From Apostichopus japonicus (lineage: Eukaryota > Echinodermata > Holothuroidea > Aspidochirotida > Stichopodidae): a stretch of DNA of 64,000 nucleotides. This document shows positions 1 through 9,585 of this stretch, piece after piece (position 1 is the first letter of the stretch; each line of letters starts with the position of its first letter). The stretch covers positions 13,722,501-13,786,500 of the forward strand of contig NC_092569.1 in the NCBI RefSeq assembly GCF_037975245.1. Direction: 5' to 3'. The translations under genes and the position numbers were made by a program. The notes under the pieces were generated by a model. It was not told the origin of the DNA. It saw nothing but the letters and a program-made list of their open reading frames with translations, and searched no databases.

Positions 1-782
1 TCACATAAGTTTATCTGGATTTTGTTTAAAGGTGGTATAGAGAATTCCAAATTCCCATGATGTTTTTCCCTCTTTAACTTTGAACAATTTTTATGTTTAT
101 ACACAAATATTGTTTGCATTCTGACGTATAAGTTTTTAAACTTTTCCCAAAATAATTAATATTATATACAAATGTAATATAGTAAGCTACTTTATAGTTT
201 CAATCAAATATTTAAATTAATGCCTCATTATTGTGTTTTGCTTAAATTTGTAAATCATCAGTCAGCATGTATTATCTGAAGGTAAAGTTAAATACTATTT
301 TGGTAACCAATGCGATAGTTAATCTACTGTAAATCAAACACGCCTAGATGTATAGAAAGATTAAACAAGAAAAGTATCAATTTGAAACTCATACAAAACA
401 CATTTTCAAAACGATTCTTACCGAAAATATTTTACTAAATTTCTATCATCGGGTTGCGCGTCATAAACTACTTTTCTTAATTATATTTTTAAGTTAATTA
501 TAACAAGGGTATTGAGGATGGCAGTGTGGTGTACTCTAATAAACAAAATTTAAGCAAAAAATGTCAAATAATAAGGGAACAAAGTACAAGTTTGCAGGTT
601 TATCCAAAGAACGCTTATTTCTGGTCGACCCAAATAAATCTTAAAAAGCTCTTTATAAAAACCTCCATTTAGAAAGATATAGTGCTGTAACACTCTACTT
701 GACAATACGATCAAATAAGTTACACACCAAATGAAAACAACCTTTGATCATATATTTTCTTCAACATATTCTCCTGGCAAAG
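1..782. other. 5' flank or intron of the fibrinogen-related gene
   Basis: AT-rich sequence with no convincing coding exon. No signal-peptide exon is visible, so the true start of the downstream gene is either outside the window or was missed here. Positions 197-346 form the first copy of a 150-bp direct repeat (second copy at 2668-2817). Confidence 0.5.
197..346 (+). repeat. 150-bp direct repeat, copy 1
   Basis: Starts GTTTCAATCAAATATTTAAA and ends near ACGCCTA. It aligns to 2668-2817 without any length change and with scattered substitutions. Each copy lies upstream of one of the two tandem arrays of this gene, so it probably marks an old segmental duplication of stalk exons. Confidence 0.85.
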
Positions 783-884
783 GAATTCCAAGAACTACTC
801 AGGATATACTGACCTCTTCTACTGCACAGAAATCAGAGGATAAACCATCCACAGAAGCTGTTGGTAGCACTAATAATTCATCAA
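783..884 (+). CDS. Stalk exon, Ser/Thr-rich, phase 1-1
   Basis: 102 nt between acceptor ...CTGGCAAAG and donor GTGGGT. It encodes 34 residues including TTQDILTSSTAQ and ends ...NNSS. It is symmetric phase 1, like every other stalk exon, which supports the borders. Its last 30 nt (from AAGCTGTTGG) are the part amplified in the tandem array that follows. An in-frame ATG lies upstream at 731, but I see no signal peptide behind it and prefer an internal exon. Confidence 0.55.
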
Positions 885-3800
885 GTGGGTACACGTACTT
901 TTGCATATTAGGAGGTTATCTGTTGTAATCATGCATACATTTATCATCATAGAAGCTGTTGGTAGCAATAATAATCCAACAAGTGGGTATACGTACTTTA
1001 GCATATTAGGAGGTTATCTGTTGTAACCATGCATGCATACATATACCATCCACAGAAGCTGTTGGTAGCACTAATAATTCATCAAGTGGGTACACGTACT
1101 TTTGCATATTAGGAGGTTATCTGTTGTAATCATGCATACATTTATCATCACAGAAGCTGTTGGTAGCACTAATAATCCAACAAGTGGGTATACGTACTTT
1201 TGCATATTAGGAGGTTTTCTGTTGTAACCATGCATGCATACATATACCATCCACAGAAGCTGTTGGTAGCACTTATAATTCATCAAGTGGGTACACGTAC
1301 TTTTACAAATTAGGAGGTTATCTGTTGTAATCATGCATACATTTATCATCATAGAAGCTGTTGGTAGCAATAATAATCCAACAAGTGGGTATACCTACTT
1401 TAGCATATTTGGAGGTTCCCTGTTGTAACCATGCATGCATACATATACCATCCACAGAAGCTGTTGGTAGCACTAATAATTCATCAAGTGGGTACACGTA
1501 CTTTTGCATATTAGGAGGTTATCTGTTGTAATCATGCATACATTTATCATCACAGAAGCTGTTGGTAGCACTAATAATCCAACAAGTGGGTATACGTACT
1601 TTTGCATATTAGGAGGTTTTCTGTTGTAACCATGCATGCATACATATACCATCCACAGAAGCTGTTGGTAGCACTTATAATTCATCAAGTGGGTACACGT
1701 ACTTTTACAAATTAGGAGGTTATCTGTTGTAATCATGCATACATTTATCATCACAGAAGCTGTTGGTAGCACTAATAATCCAACAAGTGGGTATACGTAC
1801 TTTTGCATATTAGGAGGTTTTCTGTTGTAACCATGCATGCATACATTTACCATCCACAGAAGCTGTTGGTAGCACTAATACACTACCAAGTGGGTATACG
1901 TACTTTTGCATATTAGGAGGTTATCTGTTATAACCTTTCACATGCATGTATACAAACTTCGATGCCCAAGAGTGGCATTACTTTAAGAATTTGTCTCGTT
2001 TCGACAACATGTTTATACAAACCTAACATAATTTTTAAAATTTAAAGCAATATCTTTTATTTTGTTAATATGTAATTTACATTCGAATGTTGGTTAATTA
2101 GATGTTTTCTGGATTGCACACAACCACAACTTGGTGTAAATAATGTGTATAGAACAATAACAACTGGATTTCTCATTTGGCGTAGGAACGGGAGAATCTA
2201 CTGAAACTACGTTGATCCCTCCTACCATATTTACAGATTTTCTGTCGATACCAGTTGTAAATATGAGTACCCAGACACCAGTCGGTAGGTGTAAACATGT
2301 ATTATAATTGTCAAATATCACCTCCATGGTTTTCCTACATAGGCCTATATGTTAGCTCTTTATAACAGGATGTCGTTGAATGCTCTGATTTATATATGTG
2401 TTAGAATGTAGTATTTTCCGCTTCTGTGATTATTTGGAGAAGGGGTGTGGGTTGAATTATATTTCATGACAGGAATATACCATAAACAAGCAAAATTGGT
2501 TTCATGTTTTTTTTTACGTATATGTTTGTTTAACATTTAACTCATTTTATACCAATAACTCGTTTTAACAAATGAGATTATATGACCATTAACATAAATG
2601 TCAGTCAAAACTATTTCTTATTAATTGACTCTGACGAAATCGACATTGATTAACCGACAACTGTAAAGTTTCAATCAAATATTTAAAGTAATGCCTCATT
2701 ATTGTGTTTTGCTTAAATTTGTTAATCATCAATCATCATGTATTATCTGAAGGTAAAATGAAATACTATTTTGGTAACCAATACATTAGTTGATCAACTG
2801 TAAATGAAACACGCCTATATATAAAGACTCATGTGATAAAAGAAGAAATCACATTAATTATGCATTATTAAGTTTTTCATAAACATCCTTCCTATCCTTG
2901 TTTAGGTAAGACAGTGCAAGAATCAAAGAAACCAACTACTGCAGTCACTAATGAACCACAAGGCACGACTCTAGGTAAGTCCCGTAGCATATCAAGCGCA
3001 CTACTGATACCATGTGTTAATAGAAGAAATCACATTAATTATGCATTATTAAGTTTTTCATAAACATCCTTCCTATCCTTGTTTAGGTAAGACAGTGCAA
3101 GAATCAAAGAAACCAACTACTGCAGTTACTACTGAGCCACAAGGCACGACTCTAGGTAAGTCCCGGGGTATATCAAGCGCACTACTGATACCATGTGTTA
3201 ATAGAAGAAATCACATTAATTATGCATTATTAAGTTTTTCATAAACATCCTTCCTATACTTTTTAGGTAAGACAATGCAAGAATCAGAGGAACCAATTAC
3301 TGCAGTCACTACTGAACCACAAGGCATGACTCTAGGTAAGTCCCGTAGCATATCAAGCGCACTACTGATACCATGTGTTAATAGAAGAAATCACATTAAT
3401 TATACATTATTAAGTTTTTCATAAACATCCTTCCTATCCTTGTTTAGGTAAGACAGTGCAAGAATCAAAGAAACCAACTACTGCAGTTACTACTGAGCCA
3501 CAATGCACGACTCTAGGTAAGTCCCGGGGTATATCAAGCGCACTACTGATACCATGTGTTAATAGAAGAAATCACATTAATTATGCATTATTAAGTTTTT
3601 CATAAACATCCTTCCTATACTTTTTAGGTAAGACAATGCAAGAATCAGAGGAACCAATTACTGCAGTCACTACTGAACCACAAGGCATGACTCTAGGTAA
3701 GTCCCGTAGCATATCAAGCGCACTACTGATACCATGTGTTAATAGAAGAAATCACATTAATTATACATTATTAAGTTTTTCATAAACATCCTTCCTATCC

Positions 3801-6800
3801 TTGTTTAGGTAAGACAGTGCAAGAATCAAAGAAACCAACTACTGCAGTTACTACTGAGCCACAAGGCACGACTCTAGGTAAGTCCCGGGGTATATCAAGC
3901 GCACTACTGATACCATGTGTTAATAGAAGAAATCACATTAATTATGCATTATTAAGTTTTTCATAAACATCCTTCCTATACTTTTTAGGTAAGACAATGC
4001 AAGAATCAAAGGAACCAATTACTGCAGTCACTACTGAACCACAAGGCATGACTCTAGGTAAGTCCCGTAGCATATCAAGCGCACTACTGATACCATGTGT
4101 TAATAGAAGAAATCACATTAATTATACATTATTAAGTTTTTCATAAACATCCTTCCTATCCTTGTTTAGGTAAGACAGTGCAAGAATCAAAGAAACCAAC
4201 TACTGCAGTTACTACTGAGCCACAAGGCACGACTCTTGGTAAGTCCCGGGGTATATCAAGCGCACAACTTACATTATGTGTTAATAGATGCATTATTCAA
4301 TTGTTCATAAACATCCTTCCTATCCTTGTTTAGGTAAGACAATGCAAGAATCAAAGGAACCAACTACTGCAGTCACTACTGAACCACAAGGCACGACTCT
4401 AGGTAAGTCCCGTAGCATATCAAGCGCACAACTCACATTATGTGTTAATAAAAGTAATCACATTAATGATGCATTATTAAGTTTTTCATAAACATCCTTC
4501 CTATCCCTTTTTAGGTAAGACAGTGCAAGAATCTGAGGATCCAACTACTGCAGTCACTACTGAGCCACAAGGCACGACTCTAGGTAAGTCCCGTAGCATA
4601 TCAAGCGCAAAACTCACATTATGTGTTAATAGAAGAAATCACATTAATGATGCATTATTCAATTGTTCATAAACATCCTTCCTATCCTTGTTTAGGTAAG
4701 ATAGTGCAAGAATCAAAGGAACCAACTACTGCAGTCACTACTGAACCACAAGGCACGACTCTAGGTAAGTCCCGTAGCATATCAAGCGCACTACTGATAT
4801 CATGTGTTAATAGAAGAAATCACATTAATTATGCATTATAAAATTGTTTATAAACATCCTTCCTATCCTTGTTTAGGTAAGACAGTGCAAGAATCAAAGG
4901 AACCAACTACTGCAGTCACTACTGAGCCACAAGGCATGACTCTTGGTAAGTCCCGTAGCATATCAAGCGCACTACAGATATCATGTGATAATAGAAGAAA
5001 TCACATTAAGTTGCAATCAGCTTTCCGCCGTTAAGTTCATATAAGGATGTTTCAACATGGAAAAATGAAACAAAACATAATAATCATGATATTTCAAAGC
5101 TAAACTGCTCTTATCTCCATGCAGTTTCTTCGATATATACGTGTCCTCCGAACATGATCTATGGAAACTGCACTTGTGAAGCAACATGTGAAGATCCCAA
5201 AGGAGAGTCTGCTTGTCACAGTACCTGTTTGGGTAGCATGGGTTGTATCTGCAAAGCTGGATTAATGCTGAATGGAAGTGACTGTATCAGTGCGAGTAGA
5301 TGCAGCTGTTTCGTTGCAGAGGCCAACTTGGTTATATCGGTGAGTTTTTGTGACGTCTATTTAAATGTCAGATGACATTTCTAATGGATATTTAATCAGA
5401 GAATTAAATTTATCTGACAAAATTGTCTTTCTTCCAACTTAAAATTTTACATTTGATCTGTTTTAGAAAAGAAAACCATACGTTAACGATAACTGCACCC
5501 AGAAGTGTTCCTGTAGCAATAACCGACTGATCTGTGAAGATGACTACAGCTGTAGTACTAATGCTGTGTGTGATGTCCAGAATGAAGTACGACAGTGTTA
5601 TTGTAATAATGGATATGTAGGGTACGGTGAAGATTGTCGATCCCTTAGAGACTGCCAGGATGTTTATGACGCTGGACGTACAAAAGATGGCGTTTATACA
5701 ATCATGCCTACTGGATGGCCTGGTTTACCATTCAACGTATCTTGTAGAATGGGAAACGGTGGAGGATGGACCGTAAGTCTTGATTGAAACATAATGAATA
5801 TTTCAAGTATGTTTCTGTGAGTTTTGTTGACTAAGTCTATTGTTGACAGTAATGCAAGTCCAAGTTTCTGTTTTCGGTTTGGTTGCACTTTTATAATTCC
5901 TTACCAGGTATTGAGTGTATCAAAAATACTTTAGTGGAAGAAAAGTGTGACAACACGAAAAATTCCCACCCCCTAAAGAAAACAAAAACAAAGAAACGTC
6001 CTACATTTATCTTACTGAAATAGTATTCTATTAATATATTCGTGCGGTGTTTCTTAATTTAAGTTGCATGTTACCATGCTTCACGACTCTCGTCATTATA
6101 TTTCTTTCATTGTATTTATTCGCAATATTTTCAGGTGTTTCAACGTCGTACCGATGGCTCTACTAGTTTTTATCAGAACTGGGCTGCGTACAAGGACGGG
6201 TTTGGTGACAGCAGGAACTTATGGCTAGGAAATGAAAAGCTTCATTACTTGACGAACCAGAGAAACTACAAGCTTCGCTTTGACATCACTACTCTTACTG
6301 GATCTGATACATATGCTGAGTATACAGAATTTCAAGTCGAGTCTGAAAGCAATAAGTACAGAATGAATAAACTGGGCAATCACAGTGGAAATACAGGTTT
6401 GTTACATATTTGATGTTTGCGCCTTGCCTTGGATAATAGGTCAAGTTTGTGTTCACAATAAACTTTATGAGAAAATGTTGGTCACGGTTTGAACACATCT
6501 TGATGTTAAATAATTACTCCAAAATGTGCTATAAGTACACTGGATCAGAAACCCTTACAAAGAGGGTTTGTTGTAACACCCAACCCCCTTTACAAGTCAC
6601 GCCGCCGTTTCTACGGTTGTATAGACGAGATTAGTAAAAAGTCGATGATCCATTTCTGGGTATGTATGATAAAATTCACGCATTAATTAGAACAGAAAAC
6701 AAATAGACACAAAACAAAAACGAATAAATAATACCACGCATATTGAACCATCTTAATAAGTTACAATTGACGTGAAGAACCATCCTTACATTCGCCAGTT

Positions 6801-7991
6801 TTGGTGTTGTAACATTGGAAGAGCAAAGAAGGTTTTGTCCCGAACGGGATTTGAGCAAATGATCTGATTAATTGCAAACAATTCTCGTTCCATCTGGACC
6901 CGTTACTTTAAAGAACAGATATGTGTTAGATAGTTACCGTATCACCATATCAATTGGATACCGGTGGTACTATTTACAAAATATTGAAGTAGTCTGACTA
7001 ACCGATGAAAAAGAAAATATATTGCATGAGCAAGCATCAGTCTAAGAACAGGAAATATTATGGAAGAGACCATATATTTTCACAGAACCATTAATAGACA
7101 ATAAATATTGAGAGTTTCCAGTGAACAAATACTACTAACAGAATAATGTTTTTACAAGATCTGCGAAACAATTATACCAAGAAGAGTCACACACCATCTT
7201 TGAAGACAAAGACGACCCGAGACATAGATAAAATTGTAATGTGAAAATAATAACTAAAAACTAGTTAATGGAACGCCCAGTTGTTAGCTCTCCTTTAAAG
7301 CCAAGTTCAATATTTACTAATTTAATCATAATATTTAATATCATCAGACAATCATTTCTTGTAGACAAGCTTAATTTGTATGTTACTATTCACCAGTGAA
7401 TTTAAATCCAGATCACATCCATTAGTAAGGAGCCTTATTGAAATAAAGAACTATCAAGAATAAATCAGCACATGAAATATATAATGATTACTCAATTATC
7501 ACATTAAAAATGAATTCTGGATATCTCTAAATTAAATCACCCTTACCCCACCCACAACCCTTCTTTTTCCAGTTTACTTGAAAACTTATTTTATGTCCCA
7601 ACAAAAGTGTGCAATATAACCGGATACTAACGCTATTGTTTAATGACTAAGTATCAACCACTGAAAGTTCTTGCTGTTTTCCTTCACAGGTAATTTTCTC
7701 TATTATAACAGAGGAAAACAATTCAGCACGCATGACCGAGACAATGACGCATGTGGTAACTTCGACTGTGCAGAGAAGCACAGAAGTGGCTGGTGGCACT
7801 CGGATACTGGGTGCTCTACTTGTGGTAGTAATAGCGAATGCTCTTCTTTCCAATACAGCAGCAGCTGTCAGTCATATTGTACTCCTGAAAACCTCAACGG
7901 TGTCTACGATGGAGACAACGGGGAAATGATCTACTCTCATTCTAACTGCAACCCCCAATATGTTGAGATGAATATTCGACCATCCTCTTGA
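783..7991 (+). CDS. Fibrinogen-related protein with Ser/Thr-rich stalk, TIL and EGF-like modules (5' incomplete)
   Basis: Spliced gene read from exon borders: 783-884, 2186-2284, twelve 69-nt exons from 2906 to 4945, 5125-5339, 5467-5772, 6135-6396 and 7690-7991 (stop). Phases agree throughout: all stalk exons are 1-1, then 1-0, 0-0, 0-1 and the last exon starts in phase 1. The product has a Thr/Ser/Pro-rich stalk, a TIL-type Cys-rich module, a second Cys-rich/EGF-like segment and a C-terminal fibrinogen domain. Family knowledge suggests an extracellular carbohydrate- or microbe-binding lectin; binding itself is inferred. I found no start codon or signal peptide, so the N-terminus is open. 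The closest described relatives I know are the sea cucumber fibrinogen-like proteins. A related gene with equivalent exon sizes and phases lies inverted at the other end of the window. Confidence 0.85.
848..1940 (+). repeat. Tandem array with alternating 98/103-bp units (201-bp higher-order repeat)
   Basis: The motif GAAGCTGTTGGTAGCA recurs at 854, 952, 1055, 1153, 1256, 1354, 1457, 1555, 1658, 1756 and 1859, so spacing alternates strictly 98 and 103. Units differ in a TCATCAAG versus CCAACAAG end and in the following spacer. The array grew from the 3' end of the 783-884 exon plus its donor and intron start. Most units keep CACAG before and GTGGGT after a 30-nt block that is open and phase 1-1, so each could act as a micro-exon. 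The acceptor tracts are poor in pyrimidines and use is unproven. Confidence 0.9.
2186..2284 (+). CDS. Stalk exon, Thr-rich, phase 1-1
   Basis: 99 nt (33 residues) between acceptor ...CATTTGGCGTAG and donor GTAGGTG. Reading in phase 1 gives a Thr-rich stretch with GESTETTLIPP and NMSTQTPV. Symmetric phase 1 and composition match the other stalk exons. Recognition rests on splice borders, phase and composition. Confidence 0.6.
2668..2817 (+). repeat. 150-bp direct repeat, copy 2
   Basis: Second copy of the 197-346 sequence, in the same orientation 2471 bp downstream and free of indels. It ends about 90 bp before the first 69-nt cassette exon. Confidence 0.85.
2906..4945 (+). CDS. Array of twelve 69-nt cassette exons (23-residue Thr-rich repeat)
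   Basis: Exons lie at 2906-2974, 3087-3155, 3267-3335, 3448-3516, 3628-3696, 3809-3877, 3989-4057, 4170-4238, 4334-4402, 4515-4583, 4696-4764 and 4877-4945. Each follows TTTAG, starts GTAAGA, ends CTAG or CTTG, and is followed by GTAAGTCC. Each adds exactly 23 codons in phase 1-1. The residue pattern is GKTVQES, then K/E-rich, PTTAVTTEP, then QGTTL. No copy has a stop or frameshift. Differences are few: M for V, I for T, E/D for K, N for T, and one C for G in the fourth copy. Introns are only about 95-112 nt, against kilobases elsewhere. The product should be a flexible stalk open to O-glycosylation. Cassettes could be skipped in any combination without changing frame. Confidence 0.88.
5125..5339 (+). 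CDS. TIL-type Cys-rich exon
   Basis: 215 nt, phase 1 to 0, acceptor ...CTCCATGCAG and donor GTGAGTTT. The reading has a TIL-like cysteine ladder: TCPP, GNCTC, ATC, SAC, STC, GC-C, SDC and RCSCF. TIL modules are small disulfide-rich domains found beside VWD domains and in protease inhibitors. The exon has the same length and phases as 61129-61343 in the inverted gene, which confirms both borders. Confidence 0.85.
5467..5772 (+). CDS. Cys-rich/EGF-like exon and first part of fibrinogen domain
   Basis: 306 nt, phase 0-0, acceptor ...GATCTGTTTTAG and donor GTAAGTCT. It encodes a Cys-rich segment (NCTQKCSCSNN), an EGF-like loop (CSTNAVCDVQ ... CYCNNGYVGYGEDC), then the fibrinogen-domain start: DCQDVYDAG, DGVYTIMPTG and the GNGGGWT signature. 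It matches 60487-60807 in the second gene. Confidence 0.9.
6135..6396 (+). CDS. Fibrinogen domain, middle exon
   Basis: 262 nt, phase 0 to 1, acceptor ...ATATTTTCAG and donor GTTTGTT. It encodes the classic core: VFQRRTDGSTSFYQNW, YKDGFG, LWLGNEKLHYLT and YKLRFDI, ending near NHSGNTG. The phase and content match fibrinogen-domain exons 59505-59760 and 62470-62737 on the other strand. Confidence 0.95.
7690..7991 (+). CDS. Fibrinogen domain, C-terminal exon and stop
   Basis: 302 nt, starts in phase 1 after ...TTCCTTCACAG, stop TGA at 7989-7991. It contains the calcium-site region FSTHDRDND and the GWW motif, then a long insertion with six cysteines before NLNGVY. Canonical fibrinogen domains have only a short linker there. 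The usual W-rich C-terminal stretch is reduced and the end reads VEMNIRPSS. The same position is also expanded, with two cysteines, in the second gene. Confidence 0.92.
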
Positions 7992-8328
7992 GTTGATGAC
8001 GGATAGTCTGTCATGTGGTTTCACTCGAATCCATTGTAGAAAACGTGAGTTGTAAAACGAACAGATATTATTCGTTATGAGAAAGACAAATCAACTGGAC
8101 GAAACAAGCACATGGAAGTATCTGACACAAAAAAAACCCATTAAATTATGGCATCATCTTCAAGGATTGAAACCTCTCAAGAAAACTTTAATGAGGAAAT
8201 TAAATGTTCAAATGTGAGTCGCAGATTGTAATTACAATATATATACATTAATCTTCAGACACACCTTGAATATTCATTTTTTTGGAATTATTACCTAAGT
8301 TGATTATGTTTCAATTTCAGTGAATGTG

Positions 8329-8334
8329 AATAAA
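8329..8334 (+). terminator. Candidate polyadenylation signal AATAAA
   Basis: AATAAA lies 338 bp after the stop codon of the fibrinogen-related gene, in AT-rich 3' flank. It is the first perfect signal I noticed downstream. Confidence 0.5.
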
Positions 8335-9248
8335 TATAATGGAACAGTTTCATATATGTGTATTTATTAGGTTCATTGTGCATATAACTCTAAAATACGT
8401 GGAGTAACGAGCGATGGGCAGGGGCAGGAACCCCGCCTCTCCCACTTAAATGTCCCCGGCTTTCCCAACATGAAATTGTTGGGCAAAAATAAATATTGAA
8501 CGAAAATAACGAACGCATTTTTAGCCTCTGTTAAACTAGTTCGCGGATGACGTTCATTCTTAATTGACGAGAGTTCTCAAATTAGTTCCAGACAATTACA
8601 CCTAATGTTAAATATCACCCTATCATTTTTCTTGCTAGTATCGCTACGAGGCCTCCATCCCTCTTGCACACACGCTACCCAAACGAGATAATCTGCTACC
8701 ATACTTGTTAAATAATGTACATGTTTATAATTGTATACCATCGTTAGTTATATCATTACAATTACATTGCCCTTGATAAGCTATCAAGTCCAATGTTCCT
8801 TTAATAAGCAATTCGTTGTGTGTTTGTTGGAATACATCCGTTGATTTATTTAATGTAGACTTAAAAGCACACACACAACCGTTCCACTCTGCTTTGAAAA
8901 CATTCTTGAAGAATGAAAATGGCACCAATTGGACGCTACGGACGGCGTCTTGCGTTCATTAAGTCGGTACCTATACCCAATTATTGGGAACTCCATCTTT
9001 TTAACGGCTCCCATCGTCAAGACGAAAGACTAGAGAATTTCTGCTACCAATGGGCTGATCTGTAACGTTATGATATTATGAAACAAACTGGTAGATAATT
9101 AAAATCTTTCGGTTTGTTGCCTGATCTAACTTTGACGTCGAACATTAAATTATTGAATGATTAACGTTTTCTTTAACATGAGTATTCTGAAGATTTGACA
9201 GACAAGTTATGCATTCAATCTCGCCGGTCTAACTTCAACTTGTTTGGT
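8335..9248. other. Intergenic, no gene seen
   Basis: AT-rich sequence without exon-like segments or clear repeats. Confidence 0.5.
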
Positions 9249-9585
9249 TACCACTGATATCAGCAATTAATTGGTGATAACATATGGCTATCAATTAATT
9301 GCTGATATCAATAAATATTTGCTGATATCACCAATTATTTGGGGATGTCAGCAATTATTTGCTGATTTCAGCAAATGAATTGGTGATATCAGCAAATCAT
9401 GTAATGATATCACCAATTATTTGCCGATATCAGCAATTAATTGTTAATATCAGCAATTATTTGCTGATATCAACAATGCCAACATATCAAAAAAAATGTT
9501 GATATCAGCAAATCAATTGATGATATTGGTAATTGATTTAATGATATCAGCAAATGAACCGTACATATCACTAATGCATGCTTTT
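9249..9585. repeat. Palindromic short-motif array (TGATATCAGCAAT / AATTATTTGC)
   Basis: About 15 alternating blocks of TGATATCA and GCAATTAATTG or GCAATTATTTGC, with variants such as CACCAATTATTTG. Both blocks are self-complementary, so the array reads nearly the same on both strands and could form many small hairpins. Spacing is roughly 18-25 bp but irregular. Confidence 0.85.

Noticed and set aside
1071-1853. Minus-strand open frames of 63-126 codons with internal repeats
   Set aside because: Shadows of the 98/103-bp tandem array. The plus-strand phase-1 blocks fit the surrounding gene; these do not.
2906-4945. CRISPR-like array
   Set aside because: Regular spacing with near-identical units, but the conserved part is coding and bordered by splice sites, spacers are not unique, and the genome is eukaryotic.
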